From Prorocentrum cordatum (Eukaryota; Sar; Dinophyceae; Prorocentrales; Prorocentraceae): a stretch of 64,000 nt of DNA. Within the stretch, counting starts at the first letter, position 1. Every line of letters starts with the position of its first letter. Below are positions 41,552-51,769 of this stretch, in pieces. The notes beneath the pieces were generated by a model. It was not told the origin of the DNA and did no database searches. It saw only the letters and a list, made by a program, of their open reading frames with translations. Location: contig CAUYUJ010003424.1 in NCBI GenBank assembly GCA_963575745.1, forward strand, positions 1 to 64,000. The letters are read 5' to 3'. The position numbers and the translations under genes were made by a program.

Positions 41552-42106
41552 GTGGGCGCCGCCGTGGACGCCGCCGCCCGCACGCTGGGCGTCTGCCCGC
41601 TCGAGCGCTTGAGGTCGAGGCGGAGCCCCGTAGGCCAGCGCTCGCGCCGCACGGCGGTCCTGCTCAGGTGAAGCAGAAACCGCGCCGCGCGGCCAGGCGG
41701 AGGGCCAGAGCCTCCGCCACACGTACGGGCCCAGCAGCCCGAGGCAGCAGCCCGCGCAGGCGCTGCAGGCGGCCGTCACCCAGAGGAGGGCGGCGACCGT
41801 GCTGAGCAGCCAGGGAGAGACCCCGCCGCTCAGGTCCACCGCCAGCCCGAGGCAGACGGTGGGGCAGGTGGAACCCGCCGAAGGGAGAGGGCAGGAGGCC
41901 CCCTCGCCCTCGGACGAGTCCGCCTGCAGGATGGACCAGGCAGGAGCTGGAGGCCCCTGGTCCTGAAGCACAGAGCGGGGGGCAGCCACGAGCCGCTCGT
42001 AGAGCGCGGCCCGCAGCCCCCTGAACAAAATCTCCCCCGCGCCCTGGAGAGCCGCTTGTGCGACCGCCTGCATAAGGCGCCCGCACGCGCGGCCGACGGG
42101 GGGCAC
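41549..42106 (-). CDS. Small membrane protein of the YR retrotransposon (ORF0)
   Basis: 185 codons starting three bases after repeat A1. Residues 10-45 are Ala/Arg/Leu-rich helix; 60-90 are Ser/Cys/Pro-rich; 96-126 form one hydrophobic segment (PWLLSTVAALLWVTAACSAC, then AGCCLGLLGPYVW) followed by Arg-Arg, consistent with one transmembrane helix; the rest is polar. The stop overlaps the gag-like start codon by one base. I have an impression that small membrane ORFs precede gag in dinoflagellate YR elements. Function unknown; an envelope-like or membrane-anchoring role would be speculation. Confidence 0.6.
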   Translation of the reverse strand: MPPVGRACGRLMQAVAQAALQGAGEILFRGLRAALYERLVAAPRSVLQDQGPPAPAWSILQADSSEGEGASCPLPSAGSTCPTVCLGLAVDLSGGVSPWLLSTVAALLWVTAACSACAGCCLGLLGPYVWRRLWPSAWPRGAVSASPEQDRRAARALAYGAPPRPQALERADAQRAGGGVHGGAH

Positions 42107-42108
42107 TT

Positions 42109-42164
42109 GGGCAGAGAAGCTGCGGAGACAGCAGGAGCTTGCTCACAGAGAATAGAAGAGGCAT
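42109..42164 (-). repeat. Split direct repeat A1 (element 5' end)
   Basis: 56 bp identical to A2. It abuts the first ORF on the inside and a CAT microsatellite on the outside. The final AT (plus strand GGCAT) matches the AT at the outer edge of B2. Confidence 0.95.
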
Positions 42165-42457
42165 CATCATCATCGTCATCATCATCAGCATCATCATCAT
42201 CATTATCATCGTCATCATCATCATCAGCATCATCATTAACATCATCATCGTCATCATCATCAACAACATCATCATCAGAATCATGATCATAATCATCATC
42301 AACATCATCACCATGATCATCATCCCCCTCCTCATCATCATCCTCATCCTCATCCTCATTCTCATCTTCACCCTCATCCTCATCCTCATCCTCATCCTCA
42401 TCCTCATCCTCATCCTCATCCTCATCCTCATCCTCATCCTCATCCTCATCCTCATCC

Positions 42458-42490
<33 letters not shown>

Positions 42491-42510
42491 CCATCATCAT
42501 CTCCCTCCCC
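42165..42510. repeat. (CAT)n and (CTCATC)n microsatellite
   Basis: CAT triplets with variants to about 42340, then a clean (CTCATC)n hexamer run at 42343-42450, then CAT again. It flanks the 5' end of the YR element and may be its target. Confidence 0.95.
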
Positions 42511-42775
42511 CTCGCACCTGCTCGCCCCTCGCCCCACCCCCCCACCCCTCCGCCCCCGCGGGGGGGGGGGCTCCATCCTCAGCCATCCTCCTCCCCCCTT
42601 CCTCCCTCCTCCCCTCCTCCCTCTCACCTCCTCCGCTCCTCTCCTCCTCCTCCTCCTCCTCCTCCTTCTTCTCATCCCCTCCTCCTCCTGCTCGTACTCC
42701 TCCTCCCTCCTCCTCCTCCTCCCTCCTCCTCCTCCTCCTCCTCCTCCTCCTTCTCCTCCTCAGCATCATCATCAA
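42511..42775. repeat. C-rich stretch and (CTC)n tract
   Basis: A CCCCCACCCC / GGGGGGGGGG hairpin-prone stretch (42530-42575), then CTC triplets. A near copy of the first part is at 45950-46035. Confidence 0.8.
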
Positions 42776-43157
42776 CGCAACAACATCATCATCCGCAACT
42801 CACCATCATCATCAGCAGCATCATCAACATCAGCATCAGCATTATCACTATCATCATCATCAGCAGCAGCATCATCAACATCCCCATAATCATCAACGTC
42901 ACCATAACCATCATCATCACTATCGCCATCATCATCACTGCCCTTCCTTCGTGCCCCCCCCTCCACCTGTACATGCGACCATGCTCGCCCCACTCTCCTC
43001 CTATCCCCTGTGTTCCTACTCCTCCTCATCCACCTCTTCTTCCTGTCCCTCTCCTCATCTTCCTCCCCATGCTCCGCGCCCTCCTTCCAAACCTCAGGGT
43101 CGGCGGCACCGGCCGTAAGGCCTTCGCAATCACCATCACTATCACCATCATCATCAC

Positions 43158-43193
<36 letters not shown>

Positions 43194-43650
43194 GATCATC
43201 ATCGTCATCATCATCATCATCATCAGCCTCATCATCATCATCATCAGCCTCATCATCATCAGCATCATCATCACCACCATCATCACCATCATCATCAGTA
43301 TCATCATAATCGGCATCATCATAATCAGCATCAGCATCAGCATCAGCATCAGCATCAGCATCAGCATCAGCATCAGCATCATCATCAGCATCATCATCAT
43401 CGTAATCAGCATCATCACCATCATCATCATCAGCATTACCATCATCAGCATCGTCATCATCATCAGTATCATCCTCACCATCACCATGACCAGCAGCATC
43501 ATCATCATGACCACCACCACCACCACATCATCATCATCATCATCAGCATCACATCACTATCACCATCACAATCAACATCAGCACCATCATCATCATCAGC
43601 ATCATCATCAGCATCAGCCTCAACATCAGCAACAGTATCAGCACATCATT
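42776..43650. repeat. CAT/CAG compound microsatellite
   Basis: About 870 bp of CATCAT with AGCATC variants, including a clean (CAGCAT)n run at 43325-43385. A unique-looking stretch of about 190 bp (42940-43130) interrupts it. The very long open frame across it is only the repeat read in one frame. Confidence 0.9.
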
Positions 43651-43734
43651 TGAGGAGTTTTCTGTGGAACTCACTCCATCCTCACCCCCCCGCGAAGAGC
43701 ACGGAGCCCAAGCGGCCTCCGGCACCGGTTTCCT

Positions 43735-45510
43735 GAACGATCCGCTGGATCCGCTGGATCCGCTGGATCCGCTGATCCGTGACGGAAATCCCCAAACCGG
43801 CGCCCTCCGCCTGAGACATCCTCACAAACGGCCCCGGGGGATGCCCAGAGACCCAGAGCGGCCGTCCGGCACCGTTTCCGTGGACGGATCCGCTGGATCC
43901 GCTGGATCCGGTGACGAATCCCAAACCGGCGCCCTCGCCTGAGACATCCTCACAAAACGGGCCCCGGGGGGGATGCCCAGAGGAGCCCAGAGCGGCCTCC
44001 GGCACCGGTTCCGGACGGATCCGGTGGATCCGCTGGATCCGCTGGATCCGGTGACGAATCCCAAACCGGCGCCCTCGCCTGAGACATCCTCACAAAACGG
44101 GCCCCGGGGGATGCCCAGAGGAGCCCAGAGCGGCCTCCGGCACCGTTTCCGGACGGATCCGCTGGATCCGCTGGATCCGGTGACGAATCCCAAACCGGCG
44201 CCCTCGCCTGAGACATCCTCACAAAACGGGCCCCGGGGGAGGTGCCCAGAGGAGCCCAGAGCGGCCTCCGGCACCGTTTCCGGACGGATCCGCTGGATCC
44301 GCTGGATCCGCTGGATCCGGTGACGAATCCCAAACCTGCGCCCTCGCCTGAGACAACCTCACAAAACGGGCCCCGGGGGGGATGCCCAGAGGAGCCCAGA
44401 GCGGCCTCCGGCACCGTTTCCGGACGGATCCGCTGGATCCGCTGGATCCGCTGGATCCGGTGACGAATCCCAAACCGGCGCCCTCGCCTGAGACATCCTC
44501 ACAATACGGGCCCCGGGGGGGATGCCCAGAGGAGCCCAGAGCGGCCTCCGGCACCGTTTCCGGACGGATCCGCTGGATCCGCTGGATCCGCTGGATCCGG
44601 TGACGAATCCCAAACCGGCGCCCTCGCCTGAGACATCCTCACAAAACGGGCCCCGGGGGGGATGCCCAGAGGAGCCCATAGCGGCCTCCGGCACCGTTTC
44701 CGGACGGATCCGCTGGATCCGCTGGATCCGGTGACGAATCCCAAACCGGCGCCCTCGCCTGAGACATCCTCACAAAACGGGCCCCGGGGGGGATGCCCAG
44801 AGGAGCCCAGAGCGGCCTCCGGCACCGTTTCCGGACGGATCCGCTGGATCCGCTGGATCCGGTGACGAATCCCAAACCGGCGCCCTCGCCTGAGACATCC
44901 TCAAAAAACGGGCCCCGGGGGGGGATGCCCAGAGGAGCCCAGAGCGGCCTCCGGCACCGTTTCCGGACGGATCCGCTGGATCCGCTGGATCCGGTGACGA
45001 ATCCCAAACCGGCGCCCTCGCCTGAGACATCCTCACAAAACGGCCCCGGGGGGGATGCCCAGAGGAGCCCAGAGCGGCCTCCGGCACCGTTTCCGGACGG
45101 ATCCGCTGGATCCGCTGGATCCGCTGGATCCGCTGGATCCGGTGACGAATCCCAAACCGGCGCCCTCGCCTGAGACATCCTCACAAAACAGGCCCCGGGG
45201 GGGATGCCCAGAGGAGCCCAGAGCGGCCTCCGGCACCGTTTCCGGACGGATCCGCTGGATCCGCTGGATCCGGTGACGAATCCCAAACCGGCGCCCTCGC
45301 CTGAGACATCCTCACAAACGGGCCCCGGGGGGGATGCCCAGAGGAGCCCAGAGCGGCCTCCGGCACCGTTTCCGGACGGATCCGCTGGATCCGCTGGATC
45401 CGGTGACGAATCCCAAACCGGCGCCCACGCCTGAGACATCCTCACAAAACGGGCCCCGGGGGGGATGCCCAGAGGAGCCCAGAGCGGCCTCCGGCACCGT
45501 TTCCGGACCG
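43735..45510 (+). repeat. Nested satellite with variable GGATCCGCT subrepeat
   Basis: Thirteen units anchored by GAGACATCCTCACAA at 43813, 43941, 44081, 44210, 44350, 44490, 44630, 44761, 44892, 45024, 45172, 45303 and 45433. Unit sizes of 128-148 bp differ mainly by one 9-bp GGATCCGCT step (two to four copies). Unit parts in order: CGCCTGAGACATCCTCACAA, CGGGCCCCGGGGGG, ATGCCCAGAGGAGCCCAGAG, CGGCCTCCGGCACCGTTTCC, BamHI-site subrepeats, GTGACGAATCCCAAACCGGC. Confidence 0.95.
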
Positions 45511-45544
45511 GACGGACCTGACAGCATAACACGCATGGATATGC

Positions 45545-45660
45545 CGACGGGGCGAAGGAGGAGGAGGAGGAGGAGGAGAGGAGGAGGAGGAGGAAGGAGG
45601 AGAGGGAGGAGAGGAGGAGAGAGGAGGAGGAGGAGGGGGGAAGGGGGCAGGCGAGGGTCC
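45545..45660. repeat. (GAG)n tract after the satellite
   Basis: GGAGGA repeat of about 110 bp directly after the last satellite unit. Confidence 0.9.
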
Positions 45661-45939
45661 CCGCCCTGGGTAGGGTGCCCAGAGGGAGCCCTGATGGGCA
45701 TCCGTGCACCATGGAGAGGTCCTGTGGGGCGGCGGGCCGCCCCTTCTTCTACTCGTCGTTTCCCTCTCGGCCCAGAAGCGGCCGCGCCCCTCTTCAATAT
45801 ATAAATATATATAAGACAGAAAACTCCCGATCAACCGCAGAGCGTGCGGATTTTATGTAATTCCATCGTCCATCGACATCGTCATCGTCGTCGTCGCATC
45901 GACAGTCGTCGTCATTGTCTCATCATTATTCCCCTCCCC

Positions 45940-46190
45940 CTCGCACTAAATTCTGCCCCCCCCCTCCTCGCCCCTCGCCCCTCCCCCCCATCCGCCCCCT
46001 CGGGGGGGGGGGGGGGGGAACTCCATCCCCAGCCATCTTTCTCCCTCCTTTTTCTCCCTCCTCCTCTTCCATTCCCCTTCTCCTCTTCCTCCTTCTCCTC
46101 CTCCTCCTCCTCCTCATCCTCTTCCTTCTGCTCCTCCTCCTCCTCCTCCTTCTGCTCCTCCTCCTCCTCCGCCTCCTCCCGGTAACTGGC
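45940..46190. repeat. C-rich stretch and (CTC/TTC)n tract
   Basis: Starts with a CCCCCCCTCC...GGGGGGGGGGGGGG hairpin-prone stretch that resembles 42530-42580, including the following CTCCATCC-n-CAGCCATC. This shared order suggests a duplicated block. Confidence 0.75.
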
Positions 46191-46228
46191 TACGTGGCCA
46201 AGCTCAGGGGACGCACGGGGAGCCACTA

Positions 46229-46365
46229 AGAGTTGCCAGAACTTGAAAAGCACCCCTGAGTAGCCCCATAACCGGTGAACGGCCGGGCGACAGTGGCTGA
46301 GGCTCGAAGAGCACCCCTGAGTAGTCCCATGACCGGTGAACGACCCGGCGACATGGCTGAGACTC
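46229..46365 (+). repeat. Tandem duplication of a ~68-bp unit
   Basis: AGCACCCCTGAGTAG-CCCAT-ACCGGTGAACG-CC-GGCGACA-TGGCTGAG occurs twice in tandem with few differences. Confidence 0.85.
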
Positions 46366-46870
46366 CTAACGTGCAACTGCGACCCACCACCCTGCGCTGG
46401 CCGGTAGTACTGCGTCAATCAGCAATCCCCACCCGGCCCTGGCAAGCCAGACGTGGCCCTCCCAAGTGAGGTCGACACCAGCCGCCAGCTACAGGCGAAA
46501 TGTCTCATTGGGGCAAGCGGGCACCCTCTGACGCAGCGCCTCTGGGCACGGAGTGTGGCGTGCCTCTGGGCACGGAGCGGGCGTGTCCTCAACTGCTTTG
46601 CCTACAAAAGTCCGATTAGCCTCAGTCCAGTCTGCCGTGCTGGTCTCTGATAGCAATAGCAAGGCGATGTCGAAATCAACTCAAATGTTTTACGATGCCC
46701 AAAACCAAAATTTCAAATGTTAGAAAGACGTGGAAGCGTTCAAATATTTTGGTATGCCGTGCTTTTCTCATTTTTTGAACATGTCTGCAGCGAGATGAGA
46801 GATAGTGCAGCAGCGTTGTCTACGAAGTCTGATGGAACGTGTCGCCGAGAACTCTGGACAACAAAAACGC
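46366..46870. other. Gene-free stretch
   Basis: AT-richer around 46660-46800. No gene or clear repeat recognised. Confidence 0.4.
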
Positions 46871-47040
46871 TGGTCTGATGTGCTGGTCGGTCGTGTTGGT
46901 ATGCGAAACTGCGTGCCGTGCTGTTGTGCCGTGATCGTGTGCCGTGCTGGTGTGCCGTGTAGGTTTGCCGTGTTGGTCTGCCAGGCTGGTCAGCACATCT
47001 GGTTTGCCGTGCTGGTCTGCCATGCTGGTCGGCCGCTGAA
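46871..47040 (+). repeat. GCCGTGCTGGT tandem repeat
   Basis: About twelve degenerate units of GTTGTGCCGTGCTGGTCTGCC type, of 12-21 bp. Confidence 0.7.
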
Positions 47041-48015
47041 GTGGCCGCGCGTGGGAGGGGCCGCCTCGGGCCGCGCGCCGAGACCCCGAGACAAGACGGC
47101 CCAAAACACGAGCCGGGGCGGCGGTGGCGGAGTTGCCCAAAACAAGAAAACACTACATTGGCCCAGCCCCCGCGCTGGTCCACCCTGTCTCAAACATGCG
47201 AATGTCTCAAGCGCACCGTGACACGAACGCATGAAGACGAGGCAGGATGGGCCACACTCGCAAGACGCATCCATGTGAACGTGTTTTTGCCGAGGTCAGC
47301 GCGCGCCCTCAAATGGGATGCTAGCGCGAGGCTCAAGTGGCCCACGGCCCGCTCTGGCCTGCAGCCGCTCATTCACGTCCGGCAATGGCCGTTGCTGAAG
47401 CCCCGGCCGCGTCGCCCTGCCAGCGGCGGCTCGCTCTCCGCTCCGCTCGCCGACCGCGTGCGCAGCGCCCGCGGGCACCTCGGCCAACGTCAACGCTGCC
47501 GATATCTCCTCCTCCGCGGCGCCGCAGACGGCGGCGCCCACGCGCGCCCTCTTGGGCGCGCGCCGCAGCCGCCGCCCAGTCGGCCATCTCGCCTTCGTCG
47601 AGGCCGCGGGCCGCGAAGCGGCGTCGCTCGGGGCCGCGCGCGGCGCGCTCGGCGAGGGGCCCCCTGCTCCGCCAGCGCGGGCGGCCGCTCCAGGTGCGTC
47701 GCCCGCGTCGCCCTGGAGGCCGAACCAGGCCAGGTAGCCCAGGCGCGCGCCCTCGGAGACGGGCGGCGCCTTGCGGAGCTCGCGCCCTCCAGGGGGGGGG
47801 GGCGCGCGCTGCCCGATGTCTCCGCTGGTTGGCCAAGGCCTCGGCAACTGTGATCCGAGCGCGACTGACGCATGGGTGCTTCAGCCTGGGCTTCGCTCCG
47901 CCACGCCCCCCAAGCCGCGCGTGGGCCGCGCGGCCGGCGCGCGCCGCGACCTCATCCTCATCGCCGCATTGTCCGCAGCGGGCGCAGGCGAGCGCGTGGC
48001 CGAGGATGGCGAAGG

Positions 48016-48549
48016 TCATCGCGCCCACCACCGCGCCGCTTGCTGCTGCTGCTGCTGCCGAGCGGACCTCCTCTCGCCGCCGGCGCTTGGCCTCCTGCGC
48101 GGCGGCCGGGGCATCCGAGGCAGGCTCCGCGAACTGGGCGCAGTGCCTCTCGTCGCCCTCGAGCGGGCCCCCTGCGCCCTTGGCCTCGACGCCCTGCTGC
48201 GCGACTGAGGCCTGGCCCGTCGACCTCGCCAGCTCGCGGGCCAACGCGGCGCAGGCGTGGTGCCCGCTGACCGTGGCCTTGTCTCGTCGACCATGCGCGG
48301 CGGAACTCCTGCCTCGGCCAGCCTGTCGGCGCGCTTGTCTCCGCGCCGCTGGGCCCCTGTCAGCTCCCCGCCCAGGGCGGGCTGCCTGGCCGAATGCGCT
48401 GGCACTTCATTCGCCGCGATAGCCACCCACAGGTGGGCGCCCCGCCCGTTGGCGGCAGCGGCGCAGGCTCTCCCGCGCTCCAGGCGCGACATACTGGAGC
48501 CGCAATCGACGTTGAGCACCTCGGCCGCGGGCCCCGCATGGGTGCGCAA
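48016..48549 (-). pseudogene. RNase H-like domain of the truncated non-LTR element
   Basis: One frame reads AEVLNVDCGSSMSRLERGR, with the first catalytic Asp, a middle part with ANGRGAHLW and a His-bearing VPAHSARQP, and a final GDKRADRLAEAGV, with the last Asp. The spacing fits an RNase H fold. The glutamate of the DEDD set is not obvious. Confidence 0.55.
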
Positions 48550-48749
48550 CGCTCACGCCGCGAAGTCCTCGCCGCCCTTGGCCGTCTGCTGCGGGCGCAG
48601 GCTCCGCCGCGCCGCGCCGCGAATCCCAGCCGCCAGGTCGCCGCGGGGCCGCCAGTGGCGCCCCAGGAGAGGGGCCCACGGCGGCCCTCATCCTTCGCAA
48701 AAGTTGCTAGCTCGCGGCGACCGCAGGCATGCCTCGCCCGGAAACCTGC

Positions 48750-50265
48750 CTAGACGCTGGGCCCCCTCAGGCCAAGAAGGGCGAGGTCGAGATTGCGCCC
48801 CTTGTCCGCGACGAGGAGCCCGTCGGCTTCAAAGTGCCAGCCCATCAGCGACGTCGCCGGAGCCGCGGCATCCACGGGCGAGGTGCAGTGCGCCAGGGGA
48901 TTGGTGGCCCCTGCGCGGCGGGCCGCCGCTGTCTGCAGGCTCTCGGCTAGCACGCGACTGCAGCTTGCCCGGCTGGTGGAGAGTCGCCAACATCTGCGCT
49001 GCGGAGCCAGCCGCCAGCGCCCCTGGGTCGAGGCAGCGCGCCGTAGACGCAACCCCTGCGCAGCGCCGCTGGGCAGCCTGCGCGCGCTTCGAGCCGCCGC
49101 CGCCCGCCAGCCGTGCATCTTGCCGGCGGAGATGCCCCTTTATGGCGCGGCCCCAGACCATGCCGGCTGCGGGGTCTGCCTGATGAGCCCAGTGCCCCTG
49201 CGCGCCGGCCGCCTTGAGGCGCCGCGTCCTGCGTGCCCTCGAAAGAGCCCCGACCGCCCTGCGCCGACCCTCGAGGGCGCCGCGTTTGGTGATGCTGGCG
49301 TCGGTGCTGACGCTTCGAGCCTGCAGGGCACGGTGGGTGGCCCAGCCGCGGCCCTTCCAGAAGTCGACGAGAAGTTTCGCGAGCGCGGGGCTGGAGGCTA
49401 GGAAGCTGGTCTTCGCCGCGCTGCGGGGCGGGTGCTCCTCCCCCTGCAGCCCGGCGACCTCCGGGCCTGTGCTGCCGAGCCGCCGCGCCATCAGCCGCGC
49501 TGCGCCGACCGCCTGGAGCTTGATGTCGCCCACCACGTCGCGGGCGATCGCCAGCCGACGACGCGGCCCGCAGCGATCCCAGCACTGGCAGCGTGGCCAC
49601 CGCGGTCGCTCGGGCGCACCCCGCGAAGACCGCGCCCGGCGTGGTGAAGGTCGACGAAGCAAGGCCCACGAAGCTCAGGAAACGCGGGCTCTGGTACATC
49701 ACCAGCAGACCTCGGAGAAAGCGGAGGTTGAAACGATAAACGATCGCACGCCGCCAGAGCGCGTCGCGCCGCAGGTTCTCGTAGAACTTGGCGGAAGGCC
49801 CCTCTCGCACCCTCTTGCGAAGGCAGCGGAAGCGTTGTGCAGCCAGCCGGCCTTCTCGCAGCCTCGGTCCGCCTTGCCCCAAAAGAAGCGGTGGTCGCGC
49901 TCCGCCTCACATTGCGGGAATATCGGCTGCCGCAGCCTGCTCCACAGCCGAAGGAGCAGCGGAATCCGGGCGATCGGCAGAACCCCTCTACCGACCTCGG
50001 GGATGAAGACGATCATCGTGGCCAGCTCTACCAGGCGCCTCGGCTCATCCTCGAAGGCCGCCAAGAGGTCGAGGAAGCGCAGCTGGGGCGCTACGGGCAG
50101 CAGGGGCGCCTGCCTCGGGTGGAGCTGGTCGGCGCCGAGGCCCAGGCTCAGCGGCGGGAAGGTCCAACCACACGTGTCCCAGCGCTCGACGCCACCGCCT
50201 GCCAGGAAGCTCTCCTGCTGCCAGAGGGCCTGCCAGCTCGCCTCCAGCTGGCCGATTGTAAGCAT
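48750..50265 (-). pseudogene. Reverse transcriptase of the truncated non-LTR element
   Basis: Contains the RT finger, palm and thumb described for the element, in at least three successive frames. Two catalytic aspartates are missing (motif A position and the first Asp of motif C, VGD for V/I-DD). An intact enzyme would prime cDNA synthesis from nicked target DNA. This copy cannot. Confidence 0.65.
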
Positions 50266-50439
50266 GCCCGCCAGCGGTCTCCCAGCGATGGGGTCGATGA
50301 CCTGCGGAGGCGGGGCCGCCTTCGCAAACCTGCGGGCCGGGCGGCCCCCCAGCTACACAGCCTCCATGGCCCAAACCTCTCAGAACGCCGAGCTCGCGGC
50401 ACCGTCGCGGCGCTGGGAACTCGCGGGCCGCCGCTGCAA

Positions 50440-50800
50440 CGCCATGATGGCACCTCCAAGACGGCCCAAGAAGCTCCCAAAACCACCCCGAAACGGCAAA
50501 AGAGGCTTCCGAGAGGGCCCCAAGATCGCCTAAGAGCCCACCAAGACTGTCCAACAGGCGCCCAAGACGGCCCTAGAATACCCCAAGACGGCCCCGAAGG
50601 GGCCCAAGAGAAGGAACATAAACCGACAATCCGAGCGGTCCGTCCCAACAGGCCCCCAAAAGGCTCCAAGAGGGCCCTAAGAGGCCCCCCAAAGGCCCAA
50701 ACGAGACACCTAACAGGCTCCAAAGCGGCCCCCCAAAGGCCTCCAAATTGCCACCAATAGGCCCCCGAGAGGCCTCCAACTAGATTCCAACGAACATCTA
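50440..50800 (+). repeat. GACGGCC-CAAGAG dispersed repeat patch
   Basis: Same family as 15580, 23670 and 52130, with units CCAAGACGGCCC and AGAGGGCCC. It abuts the truncated 5' end of the non-LTR element. Confidence 0.6.
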
Positions 50801-51300
50801 GTAGGCTTCATAACTACAACCCAGGCACGGTGGAGGGACTTGCCGTAGGCAGCTGGATACAAGTGATCTGCGCTCTCAGGCGTCTGGGACACGTACAAAA
50901 ATAGCAGGTGGGCCTCGAGGCTCCTGGGAGACGCGCAAATACGAGCGAATTGCCTTTCCATGTTGATGGGGACCTCAATTCGGCACACCCTTCACGCTCT
51001 TCGTGATTGTTGGGCAAACCCGTCACGCTCTTCATGAATGTGGGGTTCCTTGGAGACTCAATTCGGCACACCCCTTACGCACGTCGTGCCCCGCGGACAC
51101 CCAAAGGCCCCTAGCTGGCCTCCAGGACCGCCTAATCCCACCAGCCCTCTGGGCGTAGGTGGTCTACAGAGGTTGTCCTTCCAACCCCCTTCTTCCTCCT
51201 CGGGCAAGGGTGCGCCAATGTTCCGTATTAAATGGCCACCCCCTCCCCCAGGCGACCGGCAGCCAACTAGGGAGAATGAGGGCACCATGCTCACCCCCTC
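50801..51300. other. Gene-free stretch
   Basis: Direct repeat TTCGGCACACCC-TTCACGC-type at about 50980 and 51062 (CTCAATTCGGCACACCC). Otherwise nothing. Confidence 0.45.
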
Positions 51301-51307
51301 CCCCCAC

Positions 51308-51558
51308 CATCCCTGTCAAAAAACAATACAAACCACACCATGCCTCTACATTTTGAGCATGCACGGCCAACCCGATGCGCCGCTACCAAACTATCCCTTT
51401 CGAAAAACAATGCAAAGTACGCGGTGGGGCAGAAAGTCTTGAATCATGTTCGCGAGGCCCGCGAGCACTGTGTATTGTTTTTGACCGGGGCGGCGGAAGT
51501 GTCAGCATGTTGCCTGCTGTGCGCAGGGCGTCATCCCTAACCAAAAAACAATACAAAA
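51308..51558. repeat. 26-bp motif ATCCCT..AAAAAACAATACAAA, four copies
   Basis: Copies at 51308-51333, about 51392-51417 and 51531-51556 are direct; the core also occurs inverted at 51470-51485. Spacing is 70-140 bp. The A-rich core stands out against 60% GC DNA. Confidence 0.65.
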
Positions 51559-51769
51559 TGAACCTCGCGGCTAGATCTGGATCATGCGCGGGCACCCCGC
51601 GATCACGGTCAAGTCGTTTTTGGCAAGAACGGCGGGGGTGGTGGCGTATGGAATGCTGTGCGCAGACCCACCAAACGCAATGATGGGTATTGGCTTTCGA
51701 CAAGGATAAGGGGGGCCCGATATGTTTCCCGATGTGTGCTGTCACGTGGACCAGCGCACCTGACACACT

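Larger units (their letters stand above)
31489..42164 (-). mobile_element. Tyrosine-recombinase retrotransposon with split direct repeats
   Basis: In the sense (minus) direction the element runs A1 (42164-42109), four ORFs, B1 (31892-31735), A2 (31736-31681), a 34-bp linker, B2 (31646-31489). Both A copies (56 bp) and both B copies (158 bp) are identical. The A1-ORFs-B1-A2-B2 layout is that of PAT/Ngaro-type members of the DIRS order, which integrate a circular DNA by a tyrosine recombinase. Coding content agrees: membrane-protein ORF, gag-like ORF, RT plus RNase H, YR. There are no LTRs, integrase or target duplication; both ends meet at an AT dinucleotide. Identical repeats and nearly intact ORFs argue for a recent insertion. 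Confidence 0.9.
47300..50270 (-). mobile_element. 5'-truncated non-LTR retrotransposon (RT, RNase H), decayed
   Basis: Reading from 50.27 kb downward: finger-region residues GADQLHPR (about 50130) and PIARIPLLLRLWSRLR (49970); FFWGKADRGCEKAGW (49880); motif A region AKFYENLRR (49770), where the catalytic Asp before K-F-Y is lost; motif B region TPGAVFAGCARAT (49630); motif C as VVGDIKLQ (49523), first Asp changed to Gly; thumb KTSFLASS; then an RNase H with DCGSSMSR (48490) and GDKRADRLAEAG (48320). Coding signal changes frame near 49850, 49600, 48750 and 48550. No endonuclease lies upstream, where GACGGCC repeats begin, so the copy is 5'-truncated as is typical for target-primed insertion. 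The 3' end is not clearly marked. Confidence 0.7.

Noticed and set aside
38362-41652. 1096-codon minus-strand frame read as one protein
   Set aside because: Its first two thirds overlap the better supported gag-like ORF in another frame. Only the part below 39606 is real, as the N-terminus of ORF2.
42139-43653. 504-codon plus-strand frame rich in Ile
   Set aside because: It is the CAT/ATC microsatellite and the CTC tract read in one frame, with no unique coding stretch.
43673-45712. 357-codon and shorter minus-strand frames over the nested satellite
   Set aside because: Satellite translation only (SGSSGSSG from the BamHI subrepeat).
47369-48422. Plus- and minus-strand Arg/Ala-rich frames around 47.4-48.4 kb as separate proteins
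   Set aside because: Only the RNase H stretch at 48.0-48.55 kb has motif support; the others are GC-driven shadows, including one hydrophobic patch (GAVVGAMTFAILGHALA) without context.
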